A stretch of 8,143 bases of DNA from Palsa-461 sp036844945 (GTDB taxonomy: Bacteria > Actinomycetota > Acidimicrobiia > Acidimicrobiales > RAAP-2), in NCBI GenBank assembly GCA_036844945.1, contig DAIUEV010000083.1, positions 1 through 8,143 on the forward strand, written 5' to 3'. A model generated the notes under the pieces. The model had not been told where the DNA came from and ran no database searches. It saw only the letters and a list, made by a program, of their open reading frames with translations. Shown here one piece after another: positions 1-5,904 of the stretch. Made by a program: the position numbers and the translations under genes. Numbering within the stretch: position 1 is the first letter of the stretch; each line of letters opens with the position of its first letter.

Positions 1-1268
1 TCGAACCGGGCCAGGTAGGTGTCGGCGTCGCCGTAGAGGGCCCGGACCTTCTCCGGGGGGAACGGCACGCAGGAGCCGCCGAGGAACCCCATGACGCCGT
101 TGGGGGTGGCGACCGCGCTGTTGGTTGCGAGCGGCACCTCGACCTGGGGCAGGCGGATCCCCCCGCGGGCGATGGCGTCGTCGTCCCTCACCACCTCGGG
201 CGGCTCGCCGGCGAACTCGATGCGCGGCTGGGACGGGGGCGGCGTCCCCGTCGCCACCCAGGCCTGCAGGTGGTGGTAGGCGGATTCGACGACCGGGTTC
301 AACGGCACCTCGTTGATCCCCGTGAAGTCCATCGCCGGGGCGTCGACCTCGCCGCGGATCGCCTCGGCGCGCGCCCGCATCGACTGCGCCGAGACGTGCG
401 CGGTGCCGGCGGCCTCCCAGTTGCGGAACCGATCGGTGTCGGGTTGCCGCACCGGGTAGCAGGCGATGGCCTCGAGCTCGGAGTTGGCGATCAGGATCTT
501 GGCGTCGATGTCGTCGCGCAGCCGGCATGGCACCCCCGGCAAGCCCCGGCGCTCGCCAGGCGCGGCCGGGTTGAACACGTAATCGCCCACCTCGAGGGGC
601 GAACCGGAGCCGAAGTAGAGGAACGGCATGAACGCGTCGAAGACCCCCTCGAGCGGCTGGACGGCGTTGATGTAGGTGGCCAGCCGGCCCGCCGACTGGG
701 AGCCACCGATCGCCACGACGTGCCGCACGTCGAGACCCTCGAGCGGGTCGATCGGCGATCGCGGCCGGTCGGCCCCGACCAACCGGGCGGCCTGGGTGAA
801 GATGTCGTAGGAGTAGTCGTCGCTCGGGATGGACAGCGAGCCGTAGCGCTCCGGGTCCCACTGCACGAGCCCCATCGGATGGTCGCCCATGCCATGGACG
901 CCGGCCCGCTGGGCGGTCACCGCGGCGTAGGCGAAGCCGCTCTCCAGGATCTCGGGGCTGTCCATGTTGTAGCCGTCGAACCCGGCCGAGACGTTGTTCC
1001 AGCAGACGAGCACGGTTCCGTTGAACGACTGCGGATCGACGGGGCGGTAGACGGCGAACCGCGTCTTGAAGTTCGAGGTCTCGACGGCCTCGACGTCCCA
1101 TCGGCCGTCGATGCCGAGCTCGGTTCCGGGTCGGGGGCGGTATCTCGTTGCGGTGCCCTCGAGGAAGAACTCCTTCTCCAGGTAGCCATGGGCGGTCAGA
1201 TCGATCGAGGGCCCCGCGAAGACCCTCCCCTTCGACCCGCCCGTGATCGGTCCACTGATCTCGGCCAT
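1..1268 (-). CDS. Alpha/beta hydrolase domain-containing protein (PF20091-like), 3'-truncated by window edge
   Basis: The minus-strand reading frame is open from an ATG at 1268 to the left edge, giving 422 residues with no stop; only the C-terminus is missing. It begins MAEISGPITG. The nucleophile elbow GGSQSAG is at about residues 188-194, making Ser190 the likely nucleophile. A conserved-looking WEAAGTAH segment near 284-291 offers His291 as the catalytic histidine, and Glu264 or Glu266 in ANSELEA may be the acid. The overall pattern (FNGTVLVCWNNVSAG near 82-96, the Tyr/Asp-rich YSYDIF near 153-158, GSCVPF near 398-403) fits the large 'alpha/beta hydrolase domain' family, usually about 450-500 residues. 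The substrate is unknown; relatives are usually annotated as putative esterases or lipases. No signal peptide is seen, so it is probably cytoplasmic. A Shine-Dalgarno-like AGGGGG lies 4 nt upstream of the ATG. The gene is divergent from the SRPBCC gene. A long plus-strand frame over the same DNA is an antisense shadow. Confidence 0.88.
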   Translation of the reverse strand, partial: MAEISGPITGGSKGRVFAGPSIDLTAHGYLEKEFFLEGTATRYRPRPGTELGIDGRWDVEAVETSNFKTRFAVYRPVDPQSFNGTVLVCWNNVSAGFDGYNMDSPEILESGFAYAAVTAQRAGVHGMGDHPMGLVQWDPERYGSLSIPSDDYSYDIFTQAARLVGADRPRSPIDPLEGLDVRHVVAIGGSQSAGRLATYINAVQPLEGVFDAFMPFLYFGSGSPLEVGDYVFNPAAPGERRGLPGVPCRLRDDIDAKILIANSELEAIACYPVRQPDTDRFRNWEAAGTAHVSAQSMRARAEAIRGEVDAPAMDFTGINEVPLNPVVESAYHHLQAWVATGTPPPSQPRIEFAGEPPEVVRDDDAIARGGIRLPQVEVPLATNSAVATPNGVMGFLGGSCVPFPPEKVRALYGDADTYLARF

Positions 1269-1325
1269 CGCACCCCCTGGTGAACCTGTGTCTCCCGGCT
1301 TGTCCCGACCTCGTTCCACGCCGTC

Positions 1326-1338
1326 GGGGCTCCGCCCC
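1326..1338. repeat. Short GC hairpin (GGGGC-TCC-GCCCC)
   Basis: A perfect 5-bp inverted repeat, GGGGC and GCCCC, is separated by 3 nt. A sister element with the same arms lies at 1586-1599. It sits upstream of both flanking genes, so it is not a terminator for either. It could be a REP-like dispersed element or chance in GC-rich DNA. Confidence 0.4.
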
Positions 1339-1417
1339 ACTGGACCGGTTTGGTGGATCCGGGTCGCCGGACGCAAGGGTATCGACGTTGGCCAGCCCGA
1401 GACGGCGGTTCGGCCGG

Positions 1418-1462
1418 CAGAGCGTCCTTGCCGCAGCCAAGGCGGCCCAGGCCGGCGCTCTG
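1418..1462. other. Predicted three-way-junction fold
   Basis: CAGAGCG (1418-1424) pairs perfectly with CGCTCTG (1456-1462). Inside this 7-bp stem are two consecutive hairpins: CCTTG/CAAGG (1426-1430 with 1438-1442, 7-nt loop) and CGGC/GCCG (1443-1446 with 1451-1454, 4-nt loop). Only one unpaired base remains at each of two junctions. The orientation and any transcript are unknown, and GC-rich sequence forms such folds by chance fairly often. Confidence 0.3.
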
Positions 1463-1491
1463 ATCGAGTCCGAGGGCGTCGAGGTGGAGCC

Positions 1492-1537
1492 GGGATGCCA
1501 GCGACGAGCACGCGGGATGCTCGCGATGGAGGGATGC
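1492..1537. repeat. Three direct GGGATGC heptamers
   Basis: GGGATGC occurs at 1492-1498, 1514-1520 and 1531-1537, spaced 22 and 17 bp start to start, inside the divergent promoter region. They could be binding sites for a regulator of the hydrolase or SRPBCC gene. The spacing is not constant. Confidence 0.35.
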
Positions 1538-1585
1538 GCGGATCTGGTCCAGACTCGGGCCTTCGTCCCGCTAATCGGCGCCCGT

Positions 1586-1599
1586 GGGGCTTGCGCCCC
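1586..1599. repeat. Short GC hairpin (GGGGC-TTGC-GCCCC)
   Basis: This perfect 5-bp inverted repeat with a 4-nt spacer has the same arms as the element at 1326-1338. It ends 67 bp before the SRPBCC start, so it may lie in that gene's leader or promoter. Confidence 0.4.
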
Positions 1600-1666
1600 G
1601 TGATGGCCAGACGTGGGCTCGGGACCGTAGGTTGGGCCGGCCCACTGACATCCAGAGGAGTTCCAC

Positions 1667-2143
1667 ATGCCCGATACCGTCCATTTGCCCGACCGCATCG
1701 AGGTGACCCGACCCATCCCGGCGCCACCGTCCGCCATCTTCGACGTGGTGCGCAGCCCGGCGGGCCATGTCGCGATCGACGCCTCCGGGATGCTTCAGGA
1801 TTTCACCGGCGAGCCGGCGGAGAAGGTCGGCGACACGTTCGTCATTCACATGGACCGCGAGGCGCTCAACGACGTCCCGCTCGGCAAGTACGACGTGACC
1901 GTGCACATCATCGTCTTCGAGCGCGACAAGGAGATCGCTTGGAACCTGGGGCCCGATATCCCGTTTCCCCACTTCTACGGCTACCGCCTGGAGCCCGGTG
2001 AGGATGGGGTCACCAACGTGACCTCCTACTACGACTGGTCGAAGATGACCGGCGACCTAAAGGACCGCTTCCCGATCGTCCCCGAGTCCGCCCTTCGCGC
2101 CACGCTCGGGATCTTGGAGAGGACGGTCCGCAAGGGCTTGTGA
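1667..2143 (+). CDS. SRPBCC (START/polyketide-cyclase-like) family protein
   Basis: The product has 158 residues, the usual size for a single-domain SRPBCC protein. The N-terminal pattern is typical: a first strand with IEVTRPIPAPPSAIFDVVRSPAGH (about 11-34), where the PAPPSAIFDVV helix and the following 'sPagH..id' segment match the family, then GTFxI-like strand GDTFVIHM (55-62), YDVTVHIIVFERDKEIAW (75-92), and a C-terminal helix near 137-156. The fold is a helix-grip hydrophobic cavity that binds lipids or aromatic small molecules; no catalytic residue can be assigned. No signal peptide or membrane segment is seen. The ATG at 1667 is preceded by GAGGAG with a 6-nt spacer, which fixes the start. 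It is transcribed away from the hydrolase and towards the ABM/zinc-ribbon gene. The specific function is unknown. Confidence 0.9.
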   Translation: MPDTVHLPDRIEVTRPIPAPPSAIFDVVRSPAGHVAIDASGMLQDFTGEPAEKVGDTFVIHMDREALNDVPLGKYDVTVHIIVFERDKEIAWNLGPDIPFPHFYGYRLEPGEDGVTNVTSYYDWSKMTGDLKDRFPIVPESALRATLGILERTVRKGL

Positions 2144-2146
2144 CCT

Positions 2147-2180
2147 CGGTCGGCCGCCGAAAGGCACCGACCGTCGGTCG
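2147..2180. terminator. Candidate bidirectional terminator hairpin between convergent genes
   Basis: CGGTCGG (2147-2153) pairs with CCGACCG (2167-2173) as a perfect 7-bp stem with a 13-nt loop, starting 4 nt after the SRPBCC stop. The right arm can alternatively pair with the next bases: CGACCG-T-CGGTCG (2168-2180). No U-tract follows on either strand, so intrinsic termination is plausible from position but not proved. Confidence 0.45.
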
Positions 2181-2200
2181 ATGAGGAACGCGGGTTGGTC

Positions 2201-2728
2201 TCAGTCCGACCGGTACACATCGAACAGCTCGGCACCGCAGCCCTGGCAGCGCTCCTCTCTGACCGGGGTGACGGCGTTGCAGTCGGGACAGAAGATGACC
2301 CGGTCGTGGTGCCCGGTCATCTCCCAGATGCCGGCGAAGTGGCTGTACTGCCAACGCTGTTCGAAGAGGTCCCGCATCACCCGGCGGTGCTCCGGTCGGG
2401 CGGCGAAGGCCTTGGCATCGCCGAGGGTGTGCCAGAACACGAGCAGCGTGTTGTTGGGTCCGTCACCAAAGCCGTAGCTGCGCATGAATCCGGGGGCGGT
2501 GTTGAGCAACTCCATGAGTGCGGCTTGTGCCGTCCAGAAACCCTCGGACCCCGCTTGGGTGGTGAAGGTGGCCTGCAGCATCAAGATGGCGCCCGCGGCT
2601 TCCGGACCGAGATGTCCTTCGGGTCCTCGCAGGGTTCCCAGCATGATCGTGCTGATTTGCGAACCTGGAAGCTGCGACAGCGAGGCGATCGCTTCCGGTG
2701 TCGGTGGTAGGGCAAGAAGCTCCGTCAT
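2201..2728 (-). CDS. ABM-like ferredoxin-fold protein with C-terminal zinc ribbon
   Basis: The product has 175 residues. Residues about 45-140 look like an antibiotic-biosynthesis-monooxygenase/dimeric alpha-beta-barrel domain: FWTAQAALMELLNTAPGF (64-81) as first helix, LLVFWHTLGDAKAFA (95-109), then RPEHRRVMRDLFEQRW and YSHFAGIWEM (111-137). The tail FCPDC...RCQGCGAEL carries Cys147, Cys150, Cys161 and Cys164, a CxxC-x10-CxxC zinc ribbon. ABM domains can be oxygenases without cofactor, heme-degrading enzymes or merely ligand-binding; nothing here decides which. The added zinc ribbon could serve stability, dimer contacts or partner binding. The ATG at 2728 has GGAGGG upstream with a short spacer. 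It is divergent from the TetR gene across a 49-bp gap with a palindrome, so control by that regulator is likely. No membrane or export signal is seen. Confidence 0.85.
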   Translation of the reverse strand: MTELLALPPTPEAIASLSQLPGSQISTIMLGTLRGPEGHLGPEAAGAILMLQATFTTQAGSEGFWTAQAALMELLNTAPGFMRSYGFGDGPNNTLLVFWHTLGDAKAFAARPEHRRVMRDLFEQRWQYSHFAGIWEMTGHHDRVIFCPDCNAVTPVREERCQGCGAELFDVYRSD

Positions 2729-2747
2729 TCCTTCCCTCCGAGCTATG

Positions 2748-2771
2748 CTAGATTAACTACAGTTAGACTAG
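2748..2771. promoter_or_regulatory. Candidate TetR operator (24-bp palindrome)
   Basis: Two 11-bp arms, CTAGATTAACT and AGTTAGACTAG, flank AC; 9 of 11 positions are symmetric (CTAGnnTAACT). It lies entirely in the gap between the divergent ABM/zinc-ribbon and TetR genes and ends 6 bp before the TetR ATG. The local DNA is AT-rich compared with its surroundings. Size, symmetry and position fit a TetR-family operator controlling both genes. Confidence 0.6.
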
Positions 2772-2794
2772 GATAAAATGGCGAAGCCCGTCAA
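2765..2794 (-). promoter_or_regulatory. Possible promoter for the ABM/zinc-ribbon gene
   Basis: On the minus strand TTGACG (2794-2789) is followed after 18 bp by TAGTCT (2770-2765). The -35 is a good match and the -10 a weak one. The -10 lies inside the palindrome, so a bound repressor would block it. The -35 would fall inside the first codons of the TetR gene. Alternative -10s downstream (TAGCAT) cannot be excluded. Confidence 0.3.
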
Positions 2795-3419
2795 GAAGCG
2801 TGCCTACACCTCCGCGCTGCGCACCGAGCAGGCGGCCCGCACCCGGCGGCTCATCGTCGAGGCCGCCGCCGAGCTCTTCGTGTCCGCCGGCTACGCGCGC
2901 ACCACGATCAAGGAGATCGCCCTCCATGCCGGGGTGGCGCCCGACACCGTCTATGCGATCTTCGGCACCAAGGTCCGGGTGCTGACCGCAGTGCTCGACC
3001 TTCGCCTGGCCCCCGGTGGCGAGGAGAACATTCTGGAAACCGATCAACCGCGGGCGATGCGAGATGAACCCGACCAGTGTCGCCAACTTCGCATGTTCGC
3101 GTGGGACATCGCCGCCATTTCGGCACGGATCCGTCCGATCTTCGAGGTGTTGCGCACCGCTGCCGCCGTCGAGCCCGAGGTCGAGGAGGTCTTCGCCGAA
3201 ATGGAACAGCACCGACTGGCCCACATGCGACAAGTCGCCGCCTGGCTGGCCCGGCGCGGACCGCTCATGGTGAGCCGGAATCGGGCCGGTGAGATCATCT
3301 GGACCCTGACAAGCCCAGACGTGGGGCGAATGCTCTGTGACGTCCAGGGCTGGAGCCAAGCTGAGCACGCCACCTGGCTGGAGGGCACCCTTGCTTGCGC
3401 GCTTTTGTCCAGCGGCTGA
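2778..3419 (+). CDS. TetR/AcrR family transcriptional regulator
   Basis: The product has 213 residues, normal for the family. The N-terminal DNA-binding domain is clear: helix 1 RRLIVEAAAELFVSAGYART (about 23-42), helix-turn-helix TTIKEIALHAGVAPDTVYAIFGTK (42-65), the TetR signature. Residues after about 70 form the all-helical ligand-binding and dimerisation domain, which diverges between members, so the inducer cannot be predicted. A Lys/Arg-rich N-terminal arm (MAKPVKKRAY) may contact DNA. The start at 2778 has only a weak AGGA 4 nt upstream; a possible -10 TATGCT at 2744-2749 would place transcription start close to the ATG. It is divergent from the ABM/zinc-ribbon gene with a shared palindrome, the standard arrangement for a local repressor that also controls itself. 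It converges on the VOC gene. Confidence 0.93.
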   Translation: MAKPVKKRAYTSALRTEQAARTRRLIVEAAAELFVSAGYARTTIKEIALHAGVAPDTVYAIFGTKVRVLTAVLDLRLAPGGEENILETDQPRAMRDEPDQCRQLRMFAWDIAAISARIRPIFEVLRTAAAVEPEVEEVFAEMEQHRLAHMRQVAAWLARRGPLMVSRNRAGEIIWTLTSPDVGRMLCDVQGWSQAEHATWLEGTLACALLSSG

Positions 3420-3436
3420 TAGCGACCCCACACTGG

Positions 3437-3453
3437 CCTAACGACGCGTTGGG
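3437..3453. terminator. Weak hairpin between convergent TetR and VOC genes
   Basis: CCTAACG (3437-3443) pairs with CGTTGGG (3447-3453) with one G-T pair and a 3-nt loop, in the 78-bp gap between two convergent stops. There is no U-tract. The position fits a terminator; the sequence support is modest. Confidence 0.3.
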
Positions 3454-3497
3454 TGCCTCCCTGCGGCACTCGGGGAAAGCCGAACGGTCGCGTCCGA

Positions 3498-4022
3498 CTA
3501 GGCCGACGAGGCCACGTACGCGGTGTAGAGCTCGCGTGGCCAGTAGCGGACGGGCTCCACTGCATCCTTCTCCACCAGATCGTTCCGAATCCGGTCGTAC
3601 TCGTAGCAGTTCAGCTCGTACTGGTTTCCCCAGGGATCGACGAGATCGAACGCCCAGCACATGTCGAAGTCCCGGAGATCGGCCAGCGTGAGACGATCGC
3701 CGAGCGGGTTGTCGATCTCGCTGGGCAATGAGCGGGCGAAAGATAGGAAGGTATCGGCGTCGACGCTGAACGCAACACCGGTCTGCTGCGGGACCATCGG
3801 GTGACCCTCACCAGCCCCGAACAGCGCCAGCATCGTCTTACCGCCATCGGCCGAGATTTGGAGCGGACCACCCTCGAACCCAGTTGCCCAGAAGTCGTAC
3901 GCGTCGACTGGCTCGAACCCGAGATGCTCCGCGTACCACCTGGCGGCCTCCGCCCGATCCGGCACGCGGATGTGCACATGGTCGAGTCGCCCCATTCGGA
4001 ATTTCAAAGGCTGGGTCTCCAT
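3498..4022 (-). CDS. VOC family (glyoxalase/bleomycin-resistance/dioxygenase-like) protein
   Basis: The product has 174 residues. It opens with the family hallmark LDHVHIRVPDRAEAARWYAEHLGFEP (13-38) and ends its second beta-alpha-beta-beta module with FDLVDPWGNQYELNCYEYD (125-143), the usual 'DPdGN.yEL' end of a VOC domain. His15 or His17 and Glu136 are likely metal ligands. The position that normally carries a second His at the start of the second module (family pattern HxAF.V) reads TGVAFSV (81-87), so the metal site is incomplete or altered. VOC enzymes include glyoxalases, ring-cleaving dioxygenases, epimerases and resistance proteins; none can be chosen here. A C-terminal extension of about 30 residues follows. 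The first ATG (4022) has only a weak ribosome site; Met10 (ATG at 3995) is an alternative. It is divergent from the aminotransferase. Confidence 0.87.
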   Translation of the reverse strand: METQPLKFRMGRLDHVHIRVPDRAEAARWYAEHLGFEPVDAYDFWATGFEGGPLQISADGGKTMLALFGAGEGHPMVPQQTGVAFSVDADTFLSFARSLPSEIDNPLGDRLTLADLRDFDMCWAFDLVDPWGNQYELNCYEYDRIRNDLVEKDAVEPVRYWPRELYTAYVASSA

Positions 4023-4317
4023 GTCTCGAACATAGCTGCCGGATCAGAATGGTTGGCCGGCGTGGTCGGTCACCCCGAGTTGCTTGTAGTACTCCAATCG
4101 CCCGGTGTGCGGATCGGGCGTGCGGCCGCCTCAGATGGATCCCGCATGCCGGCTCCATTCGTCGTCAGCCTGGGTACTGTGGGCCGGTGCCGCAGACGAC
4201 TGGATGTGCCCACCTACCGGATGCAGGGCGTGTCGCCTTGGCGGTAATCACCTGAGCGGTGGGGAGCGATGCCGTGAACCAAAGCGAGCCGATGCAGTTG
4301 ACCGCAGGGGACGGGCG

Positions 4318-5712
4318 TTGAGCAACGATGGGAGTAGTCCTCCCATCCCGCTCGTCGGGGACGGGCTGACGGTCCCCTGCGTCGACGGCCAGGAACGCCC
4401 GTACCTGAACCTGGACGCGGCGGCGTCGACCAACGCCCTCCCTGCGGTGGCGGACAGGGTGCACGAGTTCCTGCCCTGGTACTCCAGCGTGCATCGGGGA
4501 GCGGGTTTCAAGTCCCGTCAGGCCACCGCTGCCTACGAGGCGGCCCGCGCCGCCGCCTTGGGTTTCGCCGGGCGGAGCACCGACGGCGACGACATCGCGA
4601 TCATCTGTCGCAACACCACCGAGGCCATCAACCACCTGGCCTACCGGTTGCGCCTCGGGCCCGACGACACAATCGTCACCACCGTGGTCGAGCACCACGC
4701 CAACCTCCTGCCCTGGGCCCGGCAGTGCCGCCGGCGCTTCGTCGAGTGCGGAAGAGAAGGCGTTTTCGACCTCGACGACGTCACCGCCGCCCTGGACCAA
4801 ACCCCCACCCCTCGGCTCCTGGCCGTCACGGGCGCGTCGAACGTGTCAGGTTGGCTGCCTCCAATCGACGACATCATGGCTGCCGCGCATGCGCGGGGAG
4901 TGCCCGTCCTGGTGGACGCCGCCCAGCTGGCCCCCCACCGACCGCTGCCCCGCTTGGCCGACTACCTGGCCTGGAGCGGGCACAAGATGTATGCCCCCTT
5001 CGGGGCCGGGATCCTGGTCGGCCCGAGAGCCACCTTCGCTGACGGCGATCCGTTCCTCGCCGGCGGGGGTGCCGTCGACCTGGTCGACCTCGACGAGGTG
5101 GACTGGACCGACCCCCCGGATCGCGAGGAGGCCGGATCCCCCAACGTGGTTGGCGCCGTCGCCCTGCAGAGCGCCATCGCCGAGCTCGAACAGATCGGCT
5201 GGCCGGCCGTCACCTCCCACGATGACACCCTGGCCCGCCGGCTGCGAGCCGGGCTGGCCGCCATCGACGGGGTCGCGTTGCTCGGCCCCGACCCGAGCGT
5301 CGACACGCTCCCCCTGGCCACCTTCACCGTTGATGGGGTTTCCCACGCCCTGGTCGCGGCTCGGCTCAGTGCGGAACACGGCATCGGGGTCCGCCACGGC
5401 TGCTTCTGCGCCCACCCCTACCTGATGCGCCTCCTCGGTCTGAGCGCGGAGGAGATCTCTGCGTACCGCCAGGCGGTGCGAACCGGCGACCGCCGTCAGG
5501 TGCCCGGCGCGGTAAGGGCCAGTGCCGGCATCAACACCGCGATCGCCGACATCGACCGATTCCTAGCCGCCGTGGCCGTCATCGCCTCCGGCCAACCCGG
5601 CTCCGTCGCCTACGAGCAGGACCCCGATACCGGCGACTACTGGCCACAAGGAGACCACCCCGGCTGGACGAACGCAGACCGTGCTGTCGGGGCGTCCTGC
5701 GCGAGGGGATGA
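4318..5712 (+). CDS. Aminotransferase class V / cysteine desulfurase-like PLP enzyme
   Basis: The product has 464 residues and belongs to fold-type I PLP enzymes of the SufS/Csd type. Seen in order: LNLDAAAST (about 31-39), the PLP-phosphate loop region NTTEAINHLAYRL (near 99-111), VVEHHANLLPW with His126 stacking on PLP, VLVDAAQLAPH with Asp200 (pyridine nitrogen) and Gln203, SGHKMYAPFGAG with Lys223 as Schiff-base lysine, and RHGCFCAHPYL with Cys362 and Cys364 where SufS-type desulfurases carry the catalytic Cys. The likely reaction is removal of sulfur from cysteine or a related beta/gamma-elimination, in the cytoplasm; no suf/isc genes are adjacent, so a housekeeping iron-sulfur role is not supported. 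I chose TTG at 4318: it has AGGGGA 6 nt upstream, and the longer frame from 4105 encodes an unconserved-looking Cys/Arg/Trp-rich leader. The C-terminal 45 residues exceed the usual family length. Confidence 0.88.
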   Translation: MSNDGSSPPIPLVGDGLTVPCVDGQERPYLNLDAAASTNALPAVADRVHEFLPWYSSVHRGAGFKSRQATAAYEAARAAALGFAGRSTDGDDIAIICRNTTEAINHLAYRLRLGPDDTIVTTVVEHHANLLPWARQCRRRFVECGREGVFDLDDVTAALDQTPTPRLLAVTGASNVSGWLPPIDDIMAAAHARGVPVLVDAAQLAPHRPLPRLADYLAWSGHKMYAPFGAGILVGPRATFADGDPFLAGGGAVDLVDLDEVDWTDPPDREEAGSPNVVGAVALQSAIAELEQIGWPAVTSHDDTLARRLRAGLAAIDGVALLGPDPSVDTLPLATFTVDGVSHALVAARLSAEHGIGVRHGCFCAHPYLMRLLGLSAEEISAYRQAVRTGDRRQVPGAVRASAGINTAIADIDRFLAAVAVIASGQPGSVAYEQDPDTGDYWPQGDHPGWTNADRAVGASCARG

Positions 5713-5831
5713 CTCCGGGTGGTGTGGTCGCTGAGCGTTACCAACTACACGTCGTCGGCCAACAGGTCGAACAGTCGCCCACAAACCTAGGGACTGCCCC
5801 CACACATCGAAGACCGCACTGATGCTCGCCC

Positions 5832-5865
5832 GAATGAGCTGTCAACTCATTCACCTGGCTCATTC
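5832..5865. repeat. Palindrome GAATGAG-7-CTCATTC plus a third half-site
   Basis: GAATGAG (5832-5838) and CTCATTC (5846-5852) form a perfect 7-bp inverted repeat with a 7-nt centre. A second CTCATTC follows at 5859-5865; with its preceding G it pairs 8 bp with GAATGAGC. The three half-sites are spaced 14 and 13 bp start to start. This could be an operator with an extra half-site, or two alternative hairpins after the aminotransferase gene. Confidence 0.5.
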
Positions 5866-5904
5866 CAACCCGTGTGACCACATACCGCGCCCGAAAATGC
5901 GGTT

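Larger units (their letters stand above)
1269..1666. other. Divergent intergenic region between hydrolase and SRPBCC genes
   Basis: This 398-bp gap separates two divergently transcribed genes and so must hold both promoters. I see no convincing coding sequence: the plus-strand frames crossing it lack a ribosome binding site and family-like motifs. It contains two GGGGC/GCCCC hairpins (1326-1338, 1586-1599), a possible three-way-junction fold (1418-1462), three GGGATGC heptamers (1492, 1514, 1531) and a 12-bp palindrome (1633-1644). No sigma-70-like -35/-10 pair stands out. Confidence 0.6.

Noticed and set aside
270..1283. Long plus-strand open frame of 337 codons
   Set aside because: It is Arg/Val/Gly-rich, without motifs, and lies antisense to the clearly recognisable alpha/beta hydrolase with its GGSQSAG elbow. 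Long antisense frames are common in high-GC DNA.
1280..1603. Plus-strand open frame of 107 codons in the divergent gap
   Set aside because: No ribosome site, no recognisable motif, and it spans hairpins and direct repeats better explained as non-coding; a decayed gene cannot be fully excluded.
1243..2001. Plus-strand open frame of 252 codons overlapping the SRPBCC gene
   Set aside because: It runs through non-coding DNA and then out of frame through the SRPBCC gene, which has the good ribosome site and family pattern.
4105..4317. N-terminal extension of the aminotransferase frame
   Set aside because: The 71-residue leader is Cys/Trp/Arg-rich and unlike the family, while TTG 4318 has a ribosome site and begins just before the conserved core.
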